Below are positions 15,771-25,219 of a stretch of 64,000 bases of DNA, piece after piece. The notes beneath the pieces are model-generated. The model was not told where the DNA came from. It did not search any database and saw only the letters and a program-made list of their open reading frames with translations. A program made the position numbers and the translations under genes. This stretch comes from Rudanella sp031411995. Its GTDB lineage: Bacteria > Bacteroidota > Bacteroidia > Cytophagales > Spirosomataceae. The stretch spans positions 44,901-108,900 of the forward strand of contig JANOCD010000123.1 in the NCBI GenBank assembly GCA_031411995.1. Direction: 5' to 3'. Every line of letters starts with the position of its first letter. The stretch's first letter is position 1.

Positions 15771-18700
15771 TTAAAGCGCGACCACAATCACGCCCTCCAC
15801 CGTCCGCTTACAGCCATTGGCTCCCGTTACCGTCAGGCGGAATGGCCCCGGTCGGGTGATGGGGAAAATTCCGTTCGCGTTGGAGTCCACCTGCCTAATC
15901 TCGTAGCCGTTGATGCGGTCAAGTATAATCACCCGTTCGTAGGATGTGCCCCCAAAAGCCTGAAACGCAACATCCGTCAGGGAAGCAGGTATGGTGATGG
16001 TAGCAGTCCCTGTTCCCGGCCCAACCACCGTTGAACCAGAAGGAACCGTTAGTGTTACCACCGGAGCGGGGTTCACGGTAAGCACAAATGCAGAGGTCGT
16101 CAGGCTGTTGCAATTACCGATAACCACCAGCGAATAATTGCCTGCTTGCGCTGGCTGCACGTTCGCGAGCGTGAGCGTAGCCGTGTTTTGCCCAGAAATG
16201 GCTACGCCATTCTGATACCACTGGAAACCGGTCGGTGCGCCGGTCACGGTGACTGGCACGACCACCGTGCTACCTTCACAAACCGTTGAAGAGGCAACCG
16301 GCCCTGTTGCATTCAGCGTAGCCGGACTACTCACTGTTACCGAACTGGTGTTGCTTACCGCAGTACAGCCATTGGCGTTCGTGATGGTTACCGAATAGGT
16401 TCCACTGGCATTCACGGTTGCCGTGTTATCCGTTAATCCACCGCCCCCCTGCGTGGCCCCTGCACTGAAGGTGTAAGTATAGCTGCCCGCCGTACCCGGA
16501 GTTGCCGTCAAGGTGACCGATGTACCCGTGCATACTATGGTGCTGGCGGGCGATAAACTCACTGTTGTGACCGGGCAGGAACAGGAGTTGGGTACAGGCT
16601 GGAAACCCGGCGTACCCACTTCGTTATCAGTGCCGTTGGTTGTGAACGGAGTGAACGTAACCGGGCCGCTCACCAGTGTGTTGATGTTCAATACGGTGCC
16701 ATACCAGTTGCAGGTGGCATCGAGTGTGATGGCTGTCTGATTCTGGATAGCTAACCCACCGCTACCAACAAAACTGTTGTTATTGATCGTAACGTTTGTG
16801 TTATTTCCAAAACCATCATCCGTTGCCACAACACCCGTTGTACTGCTACTGAAGCTAATGAAGTTATTCGTTACGCTAATGTTTGCATTAGCACCCGCTA
16901 ATTTTAATGACCGGATACCGCTTCCGTTCAGTGTATTCTGCGTGAATGTCCCGTTTGTCACGCTGGTGACGTACACCATTGAGCCAGTAGCATTGTTACT
17001 ACTCTCAATGGTGTTTTGTGCAAACGTGAAGTTTTGGTGCGTTCCTGCGGCTGAAGCCGCAATAATTACAGGTGAGTTCTGGGTATGATTCCTGAACACA
17101 TTATTCTGTAAGGTGAGTCCGTTGGTTGCATTATCCACGTAAAAGGCGGCCCCACCGGCTGGGCCGGGTTTGTTATTGGCATCGAACAGGTTGTTGGCAA
17201 TCAGAATGTTGGTTCCGGTGTTATTGCCTGAAATGCCGATGATATTGTTGGTAACAACGTTGTTGATAACTGTTACATTAGACGGGGTCGAAGCAAACCC
17301 CACACCAACACCCCCATAAACATTCCCTGCCGTATTTTCTAAACGGAACCCGTTAATAAGGACATTGCTGGCCAAAATTGCGATAGCATCGGTCGTTGCG
17401 TTGCCCGTAATAATTGACTCGGCACCCCGGCCCCCACTCCCGGCAATGCCGGCATTGGCTCCGTTGATGGTCAGTGATTTGGTTACGGACACCAGGCCGC
17501 TGTATGTTCCGGCTCCAACCTGAATGGTGTGGCCGTTCAACGTTGTTGGGTCATCAATCGCCAATTGAATGGAGCAGAAAATCATGCCCGTATTCGTATT
17601 CGTCACCAGGACTCCGCCGGGGCAGCCATTGCAACTATTGGGAACAGGCTGGAAACCAACAGTACCCGGTGCATTGTCGGTGCCGTTCGACAGAAATGGC
17701 GTATAAACAAAGTTGGCAGCGGCTGTTCCCAGTACGTCAGGTTGTCCACCCGGCGCGGTAGCCGTACCACCATAAGCCACAGGAATTTGGGCAGCATAAC
17801 CCGGCTCCGTACTGTTGGCCGTTGAGAAAACGGGCGATATAGACCCGTACCAGTTACACTTAAAGTTTTTTAGATTGCTTCCTGGTGCGGGTAGTGACCC
17901 TCCATTCTGCCGATCAACTATCTGCCCATACCAGTTCGCGCTGATATTGTTATTATTAAATGTGCCGTTGATAGCTTGCTGAGCAGGGATGTTGGTGCCT
18001 CCACTTTGCTCCAGGAATAAAACACCAACCGTCCAGTTGTCTGTAATGGTATTTTGCTCAAGCCGGACATTATCCGTTTGATTTCTAAAAATCAACCCTG
18101 TGCGGTTCGATGTAATGACGTTATTATGGACGTAAGCCCCATTATTGTTGTTGATATCGATACCCGTCCGATTGCCGGTGAAGAGGTTATTACTTATTTC
18201 TAATCCGGTCAACCCCTGTCCATTAATAGACAAGCCCCCCGAGTTCAAGCCGGCATTTGTCCAGTCTGTGGTATTATTACCTGCTCTCGTAACCGTAAAA
18301 CCACTAATCAACACGTTGCTGGCCCCAATATTGAATGTCGATCCTCCCCCACCAATAGGCCCGATTACGGTAGTCGAGGTTAGACCCGCTCCATTGATAG
18401 TGAGGCTTTTTGTCACGCTCACATCCTCAGCATACGTTCCGGCCCCAACCTGAATGGTGTGGCCGTTGACCGTATTCACATCGTCAATCGCCAATTGAAT
18501 CGAGCAGTAAGCCAGGCCAGTATTCACATTCAAAACGGTTGCCAGTGCTGTTGCGTTGGTACTGACCGGGCCTGTACCTGCTCCAGGAGTTGCTGCCGTT
18601 GCTTGAGCAAGGTCTTTATAAATAGTAATGGAGGCTGGATTAGAATAGTTAGTCAAATAAGCTCCGCCGTTCGGAAACGTATTTTGGGTGGCTACGCCAG

Positions 18701-19748
18701 CTACCGTATTTGGATTTGCTCCTCCGGTTAGGGGGTCGGCATCGAAAAATATGTGAGCAGCAGCAACCCCTAATCCTGTATTATCGAATGTATTACAGGA
18801 TACACTTACGTTTGTTCCCCGCGCCCGGAGACTGGTTCCAAAACGGGTTGTGGTTCCTGCAAAGGTGTTCCCGCGAATTATTGCACTATTGGCATCAATA
18901 GTAACAAGTGTATTGCCTTGACCAAATGCCGTGCAACTGCTTGCAGTACTTGAAGTTCCCGCCGTACCGCTGATCACATTGCTGGTAAATAACAAGCCTG
19001 TTGTACCCGTAGAAATGACAACCAATTGGCGGGGAACATTAGACGCTGTGTACTGGTTGGCAAATCCGCAATCCCCAGCCTCGGCTCCGGTAAAGGTCTT
19101 ACCAGAAAAGATATTTGCGTCCACCGTCAGGTTAGACACAGCTAGATTAAACTCCGTCAGTAACCCGGCTTCACCATTCGCTACGACGTTATTATCACGA
19201 ATCGTTATGCCACTGACAGCCCCCGTCAAATAAACCGCAGCCCGCTCAAAACCAGCGTTTCCTGTGTCGTATCCATTGATTGTAAAACCTTTCCCAAATG
19301 TGCCAATGGTGACATTATTTACGGTGATGTTGATGGTTCCGGCACCAACATCCGACCCATTAATGATTGTTGAGCCTTTTCCCGCAACCGATACAATAGT
19401 CAGGCTTTTGTTTACGGTAACATTTTCAGCATACGTTCCGGCCGCTACTGAAAGTGTATGTCCATTCACAGTACCGGCAGCATCAATGGCCGCCTGAATA
19501 GTTGAGAATGTGGCATTGGTCGTTGTGTTGGTAACGAGTTGCGCCACGGCCATCCCGCTCCCGCCCAGCCAAACGGCCAGTACCACAAAAGCAAGATAAA
19601 CCCGATTGCGGGGCAGATGTGAAAAAGTCAGCGGGCGATGAAAACGAGCCAACGAAGCGGAGAACGGGGTGGTAAATCTGGCGGAGTCAGTAACGAAACT
19701 GACCAATTGCCGCAACTGATTGAACAGGTAGCGTAAAGATGAGTACAT
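15771..19748 (-). CDS. Secreted right-handed beta-helix protein with Ig-like region and shared C-terminal domain
   Basis: Predicted surface or secreted protein of 1,325 residues. The start MYSSLRYLF is chosen because the 27 residues further upstream would cross a hairpin. The signal peptide is unusual in having about 46 polar residues before the hydrophobic core (51-66, ending AVAQ). Three beta-helix modules follow, each opening with (C)SIQxAIDxxxTxNGHT then AGTY, at about residues 80, 413 and 724, and rich in NNxF/NNVI parallel beta-helix rungs. From ~1,063 come two Ig/PKD-like domains. The final ~190 residues match the end of the downstream giant protein, including DRINGYEIRQ and GPFRLTVTGANGCKR. 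No pectate-lyase active-site set was recognised, so an adhesive role is more likely than enzymatic, by inference. Confidence 0.88.
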   Translation of the reverse strand: MYSSLRYLFNQLRQLVSFVTDSARFTTPFSASLARFHRPLTFSHLPRNRVYLAFVVLAVWLGGSGMAVAQLVTNTTTNATFSTIQAAIDAAGTVNGHTLSVAAGTYAENVTVNKSLTIVSVAGKGSTIINGSDVGAGTINITVNNVTIGTFGKGFTINGYDTGNAGFERAAVYLTGAVSGITIRDNNVVANGEAGLLTEFNLAVSNLTVDANIFSGKTFTGAEAGDCGFANQYTASNVPRQLVVISTGTTGLLFTSNVISGTAGTSSTASSCTAFGQGNTLVTIDANSAIIRGNTFAGTTTRFGTSLRARGTNVSVSCNTFDNTGLGVAAAHIFFDADPLTGGANPNTVAGVATQNTFPNGGAYLTNYSNPASITIYKDLAQATAATPGAGTGPVSTNATALATVLNVNTGLAYCSIQLAIDDVNTVNGHTIQVGAGTYAEDVSVTKSLTINGAGLTSTTVIGPIGGGGSTFNIGASNVLISGFTVTRAGNNTTDWTNAGLNSGGLSINGQGLTGLEISNNLFTGNRTGIDINNNNGAYVHNNVITSNRTGLIFRNQTDNVRLEQNTITDNWTVGVLFLEQSGGTNIPAQQAINGTFNNNNISANWYGQIVDRQNGGSLPAPGSNLKNFKCNWYGSISPVFSTANSTEPGYAAQIPVAYGGTATAPGGQPDVLGTAAANFVYTPFLSNGTDNAPGTVGFQPVPNSCNGCPGGVLVTNTNTGMIFCSIQLAIDDPTTLNGHTIQVGAGTYSGLVSVTKSLTINGANAGIAGSGGRGAESIITGNATTDAIAILASNVLINGFRLENTAGNVYGGVGVGFASTPSNVTVINNVVTNNIIGISGNNTGTNILIANNLFDANNKPGPAGGAAFYVDNATNGLTLQNNVFRNHTQNSPVIIAASAAGTHQNFTFAQNTIESSNNATGSMVYVTSVTNGTFTQNTLNGSGIRSLKLAGANANISVTNNFISFSSSTTGVVATDDGFGNNTNVTINNNSFVGSGGLAIQNQTAITLDATCNWYGTVLNINTLVSGPVTFTPFTTNGTDNEVGTPGFQPVPNSCSCPVTTVSLSPASTIVCTGTSVTLTATPGTAGSYTYTFSAGATQGGGGLTDNTATVNASGTYSVTITNANGCTAVSNTSSVTVSSPATLNATGPVASSTVCEGSTVVVPVTVTGAPTGFQWYQNGVAISGQNTATLTLANVQPAQAGNYSLVVIGNCNSLTTSAFVLTVNPAPVVTLTVPSGSTVVGPGTGTATITIPASLTDVAFQAFGGTSYERVIILDRINGYEIRQVDSNANGIFPITRPGPFRLTVTGANGCKRTVEGVIVVAL

Positions 19749-19803
19749 AGGTGTATTGTAAAGTAGGAAAACAGGATAAAAAGGCGCGTATAGACTACAC
19801 TTC

Positions 19804-19846
19804 GCCCCAACATTGACTTGATGAAACAAGCAACTCCGGTTGGGGC
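19804..19846 (-). promoter_or_regulatory. Leader hairpin upstream of the beta-helix protein gene
   Basis: Arms GCCCCAAC and GTTGGGGC (8 bp, perfect) enclose a smaller CTTG/CAAG stem. The structure ends 56 bases before the chosen start codon and would be in the 5' leader; function unknown. Confidence 0.4.
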
Positions 19847-20302
19847 TTAGAAAAAACGAGAAAAACTAACCGAAAGAAGTTGGGTTAGTAGAGAGAAAAT
19901 TAACTTCGGGTGATGCCAATATTGACGATTGGCGATGAACCCAACACGGGTAACGAAAACTGGTGTAATTGTCTGATAGTTAATGGAGCGGGCGTTGTCA
20001 AAACAAAGGGCTGGATGTAGTAAACAGGTAGAGTCATACGGGTGTGTGCAGGCTGATGTTGAAAATTAGTTCACGCCAAAGCTATACCTACCAATTGGAT
20101 AGTCCGTTCTTTAGGGCCTTAAAAAAAACGTAATGTTATTAAACGGTATATTGATATTGGTACACTTAAGTATTATTGCTTAACAAACTTTGTTTTACTC
20201 AAGTAAAAAACACTATAAATAAATACATAAAAATATACTACTATTAAATAATGAAAAACTGATAGAGATTGTCATCTATTTATCATGGCACACCTGGATC
20301 GT
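19847..20302. other. AT-rich intergenic region without a gene
   Basis: No convincing ORF lies here. A 7-bp inverted repeat (ACTAACC ... GGTTAGT, near 19,866-19,891) and a very AT-rich stretch from about 20,120 to 20,275 are the only structure seen. It should contain the promoter of the beta-helix gene, but I cannot place one with confidence. Confidence 0.6.
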
Positions 20303-20360
20303 TAAAATGAGTAGCCCCTTTGTCCGTATCCTAGGGAGGACAAAGGGGCTACTCATTTTA
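20303..20360. terminator. Long perfect hairpin after the frameshifted giant gene
   Basis: Two perfect 23-bp arms (starting TAAAATGAGTAGCCCC) flank a 12-base loop, 21 bases beyond the stop codon. The arm ends in an A/T run, so it can act as a bidirectional terminator, but the stem is about twice the usual length. Confidence 0.75.
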
Positions 20361-20381
20361 GTCGAGTTTAGTTACGTTTGG

Positions 20382-23300
20382 TTAGGGCGCAACCACAATC
20401 ACTCCCTCCACAATTCGCTTACAGCCGTTAGCCCCCGTCACCGTCAAGCGGAAAGGCCCCGATCGGGTGATGGGGAAAATTCCGGTTCCGTTCGTATCGA
20501 CCTGCCGGATCTCGTAGCCGTTGATGCGGTCGATCATCATAAACCGCTCGTAGGACACCCCGCCTGTAGCCTGGAACACAACTCCAGTCAAGGGAGCCTG
20601 TATGGTGATGATACCTATAATTGAACCCGGTCCCACCACTGTTGAACCAGAGGGGAAAGTAAGCACCACCACTGGTTCGGGCTTCACCGTCAAGTTGAAG
20701 ACCGCACTGGTCAGGCTATTGCAGGACCCCGTTGCTACCAGCCAGTAAGCCCCGGCCTGACTCGGCTGAATTCCTCCCAACGCGAGCGTGGCAGAGGTTT
20801 GGCCCGCAACCATCGCCCCATCTTTGTACCATTGCAAGCCCGTAGCATTGGTGACCCCCACCGGCACCGACACCGAGCCGCCCGGACACACAGCCGAAGA
20901 AGCCGCCGGGTTATCCAGCGATACCGATGAGATGGTGTTGTTCTGACTGATGACGATACTGGTAGTGCTGCTACACCCGTTGCTGGTGGCAATTACGGAA
21001 TATGTTCCGGCGGCCGTTACTACCGCCTGATTGCCCGCTGAGAATATCGGTGTTCCGCTGCTGTTGGTGAACACATAACTGGCACCACCACCCGCATTCA
21101 ACGTCGCCGATGGCTGCGTGCAACCCAGGCTTGTGCTGGGCAGGCCCGTTAGGGTGGCAACCGGAATAGCATTTATGGTCACGCTCGCCGTTTGCGTGGC
21201 CGTACAGCCATTGGCATCGGTTATGGTCACCGTGTAAGACCCTATCCCCAGCGCGTTGGCCGCCGACACCACCGAAGTGTTAGTAGGGCTTGTGCCTCCT
21301 GCCCACACAAATGTGTACCCCGGCGTACCACCTGACCCTGTTGCGGTCAGACTAACCGTTGTACCTGCGCAAACAGCCGTGCCCGAGGGCGAAACAGAAA
21401 CAGTTGGTGGCGTAGCCGTTTGCCCGATGGTTACAGAGCTACCCTGCGCACAACCGCTGGCATCGCTGAAAGAGATTGGGTAAGTGCCTGCCGCCAGCCC
21501 CGTGAAAATACCTGTGCTGTTGGTTTGCCCGTTTGCCGAGTAGGTGAAGGGTGCTGTACCCGCTGCCGCTATTGTGAAGTTACCGGTGTTGGTTCCCGTA
21601 CAGGCTACGCTCGAACTGACCAGGCTGCTCACTGTAGGCAGGGCTTTCACAGTGAAACTGGTCACATTGCCCGCTGATGGGCTAAGGCTACAGCCGTTGA
21701 CCGTCAGCGAGGTGATGGTGATGGTATAACTACCTACCGGATAGGCGGCCGCCGGGAACGTCAACGCACCGCCAGTCACGGTGACGGTTGTGGTACTGGC
21801 CGGACCGCCGTTGACCGAATAGGCAAGGCTCGTTGCACCATCTAGCAGGCCGTTGGCACTAAACCCGATCGTTCCTCCTGAACACACCGTTAGGGCGGTG
21901 GGCGTCAGCGTCCCAAACGTAGGCTGGGGCGATATAGACACGCTCGCCGGAGACGCACTCACGGCTGTGCAACCGCTACCATCCGTAACTGTCACGCTGT
22001 AGATTTTCGTGGTGCCGGCATCGGCAATGGCTGTTGTAGCCGACACGACTGACCCCGTTGCGGGCACCGTTCCCGCCGACCAGACAAAGGTGTAACCTGA
22101 CGTGCCACCCGAAGCCGTAGCCGTTAGGCTGGCGGCTGTTCCCGGACAAACCACCGAACTTGCGGGCGCAATGGTTACAGTGGGTAACGAGCCGACCTGT
22201 GCCACTGAGATAGCCCCCGACGACAGCGTACAGCCGTTAGCGTCTATAACCGTGATCGTGTAGCTGCCCGCCAAAAGACCCGTGAAGCTACCAAGGCCGT
22301 TGCTCACACCGGTGTTGAGTGAGTAGCTGTACCCACCCGTACCGCCAGAGGCCGTGATAACAATAGCACCCGTTGCAGCTCCGTTGCAGGCCACCGTTGT
22401 AACTGTGGGAGCCGATAAACTTAGGGCTGATGGTTCTGCGATGACGATGGCTCCCGATGCTATCGTGCAGCCATTGGCATCGTTGCCCGTTATCGTGTAA
22501 CTACCGGCGGCAAGCCCCGTAAAACTGCCCGTGGTGTTGGTCGTACCTGTGTTGAGCGTATAGCTGTAGCCACCCGCCCCGCCCGTCAGGGTCATAGACA
22601 CGGCCCCTGTAGAACCACCGGCGCAAACCGCCGAAACGGCCACTGAAGTGTAGGCCAGGGCAGTAGGTTCCACAAGGGTAACGGAGACCTCGGCGGTCGT
22701 ACAACTGTTCACATCGGTTGCCGTGAGCAGGTAAATGCCAGCCGAAAGACCCGTGAAGCTGCCCGTTGTGTTGGAACCACCTGAACTAATATCATAGGTA
22801 TAGCCCGCCGTTCCGCCTGAAGCCGTGATGCTAATAGCCCCGGTGTTGTCGCCCGCACACAGCACCGTAGTCACCGTGGGGGACGACAGACTCAGTGCCG
22901 TAGCCTGCGTGACAACGATGCCGGTTTGCGTGGCCGTACAGCCGTTCCCATCTGTTAGCGTAAGCGAATACGTTCCAGCGGCCAGGAAACTGAAGGCTAC
23001 GGTGTTGCCTGGTAATGTACTGCTGCTAACGCCCCCCAGCACGAACGTGTAAGAAGAGGAACCACCAGTAGCCGTCGCCGTAATCGCTCCGGTGGAGGCT
23101 CCAAAACAAGTAGCCGATAGAGCGGCTACGCTGGCAATGGTCAACGCGCCAGCGGGTTGCGTAAGCGACAGTGTGCCGGTGGCCATCGTACAGCCGTTCG
23201 CATCACCTGCCGTCACGGTGTAGCTGCCCGCAGCCAGCCCGGTAAACTCACCCGTGGTATTGGGCAACCCACCCGAACTGATGCTGTAACTGATGATACC

Positions 23301-25181
23301 TGTACCCCCTGTTGCCGTTACCGTCAGGCTACCTGTAGTGCCGCTGCATAACACATGCGAAACACCCGAGGTGCTGATGGTAATAGCCGTGGCTGGTTCA
23401 AGAATGACGGCACTGCTGGTTGAGGAGGGCGAACAGCCGTTGGCGTCAGTCAGCGAGATGGGATACGTACCCGCTGTCAGACTCGTGAACTCACCCGTAG
23501 TATTGGAGGTGGCATTGGCCGCGAACGTATAAGGTCCCGTGCCCGTAGCGGCTACCGTAAAGCTACCTGTACTGGCTCCCTGGCAAGCCACGCTGGTGGC
23601 ACTTACGCTGCTAATAACGGGCAGGGGGTTAACTGTTACCGTGGCTGTTGCCGTATTGCTACATCCATTCACATCGGTCACCGTAACGGTGTAGCTGGCC
23701 GTAGCAGATGGACTGACGGCATACGGGTTACTTGTAGAGGCTCCATTGTTCCAACTATAGCTTGTACCACTCGTAGCGGTCAAGTCCACACTTTGGCCAG
23801 CACAAATTGTTGTGGCCGATGGTGTAATGGAAACTGTAGGCAACGGGTTAACCGTAAGATCGAAGTTGCCTCCACTTACCGCCGTACAACCGTTGACATC
23901 GGTTACGCTTACTGTGTAAGACAGGGTTGCCGACGTCAGACTTGGGGTAGTTGGCACCACGAGCGTATTGCTGGAGCTGGTTGTTGGGCTGCCCACCAAA
24001 GGCGTAAACGTATAGGTGTAAGCCGCAACTCCACCATTTGGTGTTGCCGTAAGGGTAGCTGACTGTCCGGCGCACACTGCAAGTGATGAGAACGCCTGCG
24101 ACACCGTTAATGGACTTGGTTCCGTGACGCTGATAGGCGAGGTCATGGTGGTGCAGCCGTTGGCATCGGTGATGTTGATTATATAGTCACCAGCAATCAA
24201 CCCCGTCAGCGAAGCGGCTCCGCCACTGCTGGCAACAAGAGCCGTTAAGCCATTCCCCGCCGTAAGCGTAAACGGAAAAGCACCCGTTACGTTGACTGAC
24301 AAGGCCCCGTTAGAAAGCCCATTGCACGTTACGTGCGTTGTCGATCCGTTTTGTGTAATACCCGGCGGAGTCGTACTCGATGTTACGGTGGTAGTTGCCG
24401 TGGTGGTGCAGCCTGCCGCCGATATGAGCACAGTATATGAACCTTCCTGAGCCGCACTCACTACCAGCGTACTGGTCGAAGCCGTTGGCGAAAGCCCCGG
24501 CCCGCTGAATGTATACGTGTAGGGAGTAACACCACCTGTTGCGGTGGCGGTCAGGGTGAGAGTTGTTTGCGCACAGGTGAGGGGGCCGTTGGCACTCAGG
24601 CTAACCGATGGGGTCTGATTCACTAATACAGGAACCACGTCCTGTGTTGATGGACAAGAGCTAATAATATCAGTCACCTGCACACGATACCGGGCCGCTG
24701 CTGTCCCCGACGTGAATGCGGTTAATATACTGCTTGAGATCACCGAGGTATTCCCTGGATAGCTTACATACCCCCCTGACAACCCCGGCCCAATTTCCCA
24801 CGCATACGAATACGAGCCACTTCCCCCGGTGGTACTCGCCGTTATACTGATTGGCTGTTGTGATGAGCAGATCGTGGTTGCGCCCGAGGGAACCGTTACG
24901 GTAACAGGTGTGGCCGCAACAGTTAGACTAATAGTAGTGGTGGATAAACAACCACTCGAATTGGCCACGATCACGGTATACGTTCCGCTGCGGGATACTG
25001 CTGCTACTCTGTTTACCGAGAACGATGCCGGACTGCCCACCAGCGAGCCGGTTGCATAAGCATTTCCGCTCAGGGTTGTCCAGGTTGTTCCCCCACTATT
25101 ACTCGCCGTATTGCCGGGACCAATTACGGTGTAGGCTGTACCATTAGTAACAGTAGAACTGATATTAATCACGTTCCGCAC
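20382..25181 (-). CDS. Giant SprB-repeat protein, main part (separated from its signal peptide by a frameshift)
   Basis: About 1,600 residues, with at least eight SprB-type repeats of ~75 residues (pattern C-x-G-x2-TGxxxxxxxGG ... GLxAGxYxxxxxDANGC), plus PKD/Ig-like modules and the C-terminal domain shared with two neighbours (DRINGYEIRQ ... GPFRLTVT). SprB repeats occur in the Flavobacterium gliding adhesin SprB and many Cytophagales surface proteins. The listed start is a GTG with no signal peptide, and the same frame stays open upstream past 25,260 with sensible sequence (LTTTQGSLPYCDAVV). I therefore read this as the body of one gene whose 5' part is the 274-codon frame just upstream. 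Repairing one base near 25,230-25,236 joins them into about 1,880 residues. Confidence 0.85.
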   Translation of the reverse strand: MRNVINISSTVTNGTAYTVIGPGNTASNSGGTTWTTLSGNAYATGSLVGSPASFSVNRVAAVSRSGTYTVIVANSSGCLSTTTISLTVAATPVTVTVPSGATTICSSQQPISITASTTGGSGSYSYAWEIGPGLSGGYVSYPGNTSVISSSILTAFTSGTAAARYRVQVTDIISSCPSTQDVVPVLVNQTPSVSLSANGPLTCAQTTLTLTATATGGVTPYTYTFSGPGLSPTASTSTLVVSAAQEGSYTVLISAAGCTTTATTTVTSSTTPPGITQNGSTTHVTCNGLSNGALSVNVTGAFPFTLTAGNGLTALVASSGGAASLTGLIAGDYIINITDANGCTTMTSPISVTEPSPLTVSQAFSSLAVCAGQSATLTATPNGGVAAYTYTFTPLVGSPTTSSSNTLVVPTTPSLTSATLSYTVSVTDVNGCTAVSGGNFDLTVNPLPTVSITPSATTICAGQSVDLTATSGTSYSWNNGASTSNPYAVSPSATASYTVTVTDVNGCSNTATATVTVNPLPVISSVSATSVACQGASTGSFTVAATGTGPYTFAANATSNTTGEFTSLTAGTYPISLTDANGCSPSSTSSAVILEPATAITISTSGVSHVLCSGTTGSLTVTATGGTGIISYSISSGGLPNTTGEFTGLAAGSYTVTAGDANGCTMATGTLSLTQPAGALTIASVAALSATCFGASTGAITATATGGSSSYTFVLGGVSSSTLPGNTVAFSFLAAGTYSLTLTDGNGCTATQTGIVVTQATALSLSSPTVTTVLCAGDNTGAISITASGGTAGYTYDISSGGSNTTGSFTGLSAGIYLLTATDVNSCTTAEVSVTLVEPTALAYTSVAVSAVCAGGSTGAVSMTLTGGAGGYSYTLNTGTTNTTGSFTGLAAGSYTITGNDANGCTIASGAIVIAEPSALSLSAPTVTTVACNGAATGAIVITASGGTGGYSYSLNTGVSNGLGSFTGLLAGSYTITVIDANGCTLSSGAISVAQVGSLPTVTIAPASSVVCPGTAASLTATASGGTSGYTFVWSAGTVPATGSVVSATTAIADAGTTKIYSVTVTDGSGCTAVSASPASVSISPQPTFGTLTPTALTVCSGGTIGFSANGLLDGATSLAYSVNGGPASTTTVTVTGGALTFPAAAYPVGSYTITITSLTVNGCSLSPSAGNVTSFTVKALPTVSSLVSSSVACTGTNTGNFTIAAAGTAPFTYSANGQTNSTGIFTGLAAGTYPISFSDASGCAQGSSVTIGQTATPPTVSVSPSGTAVCAGTTVSLTATGSGGTPGYTFVWAGGTSPTNTSVVSAANALGIGSYTVTITDANGCTATQTASVTINAIPVATLTGLPSTSLGCTQPSATLNAGGGASYVFTNSSGTPIFSAGNQAVVTAAGTYSVIATSNGCSSTTSIVISQNNTISSVSLDNPAASSAVCPGGSVSVPVGVTNATGLQWYKDGAMVAGQTSATLALGGIQPSQAGAYWLVATGSCNSLTSAVFNLTVKPEPVVVLTFPSGSTVVGPGSIIGIITIQAPLTGVVFQATGGVSYERFMMIDRINGYEIRQVDTNGTGIFPITRSGPFRLTVTGANGCKRIVEGVIVVAP

Positions 25182-25219
25182 TACGGCATCACAATAAGGT
25201 AAACTGCCCTGGGTTGTTG

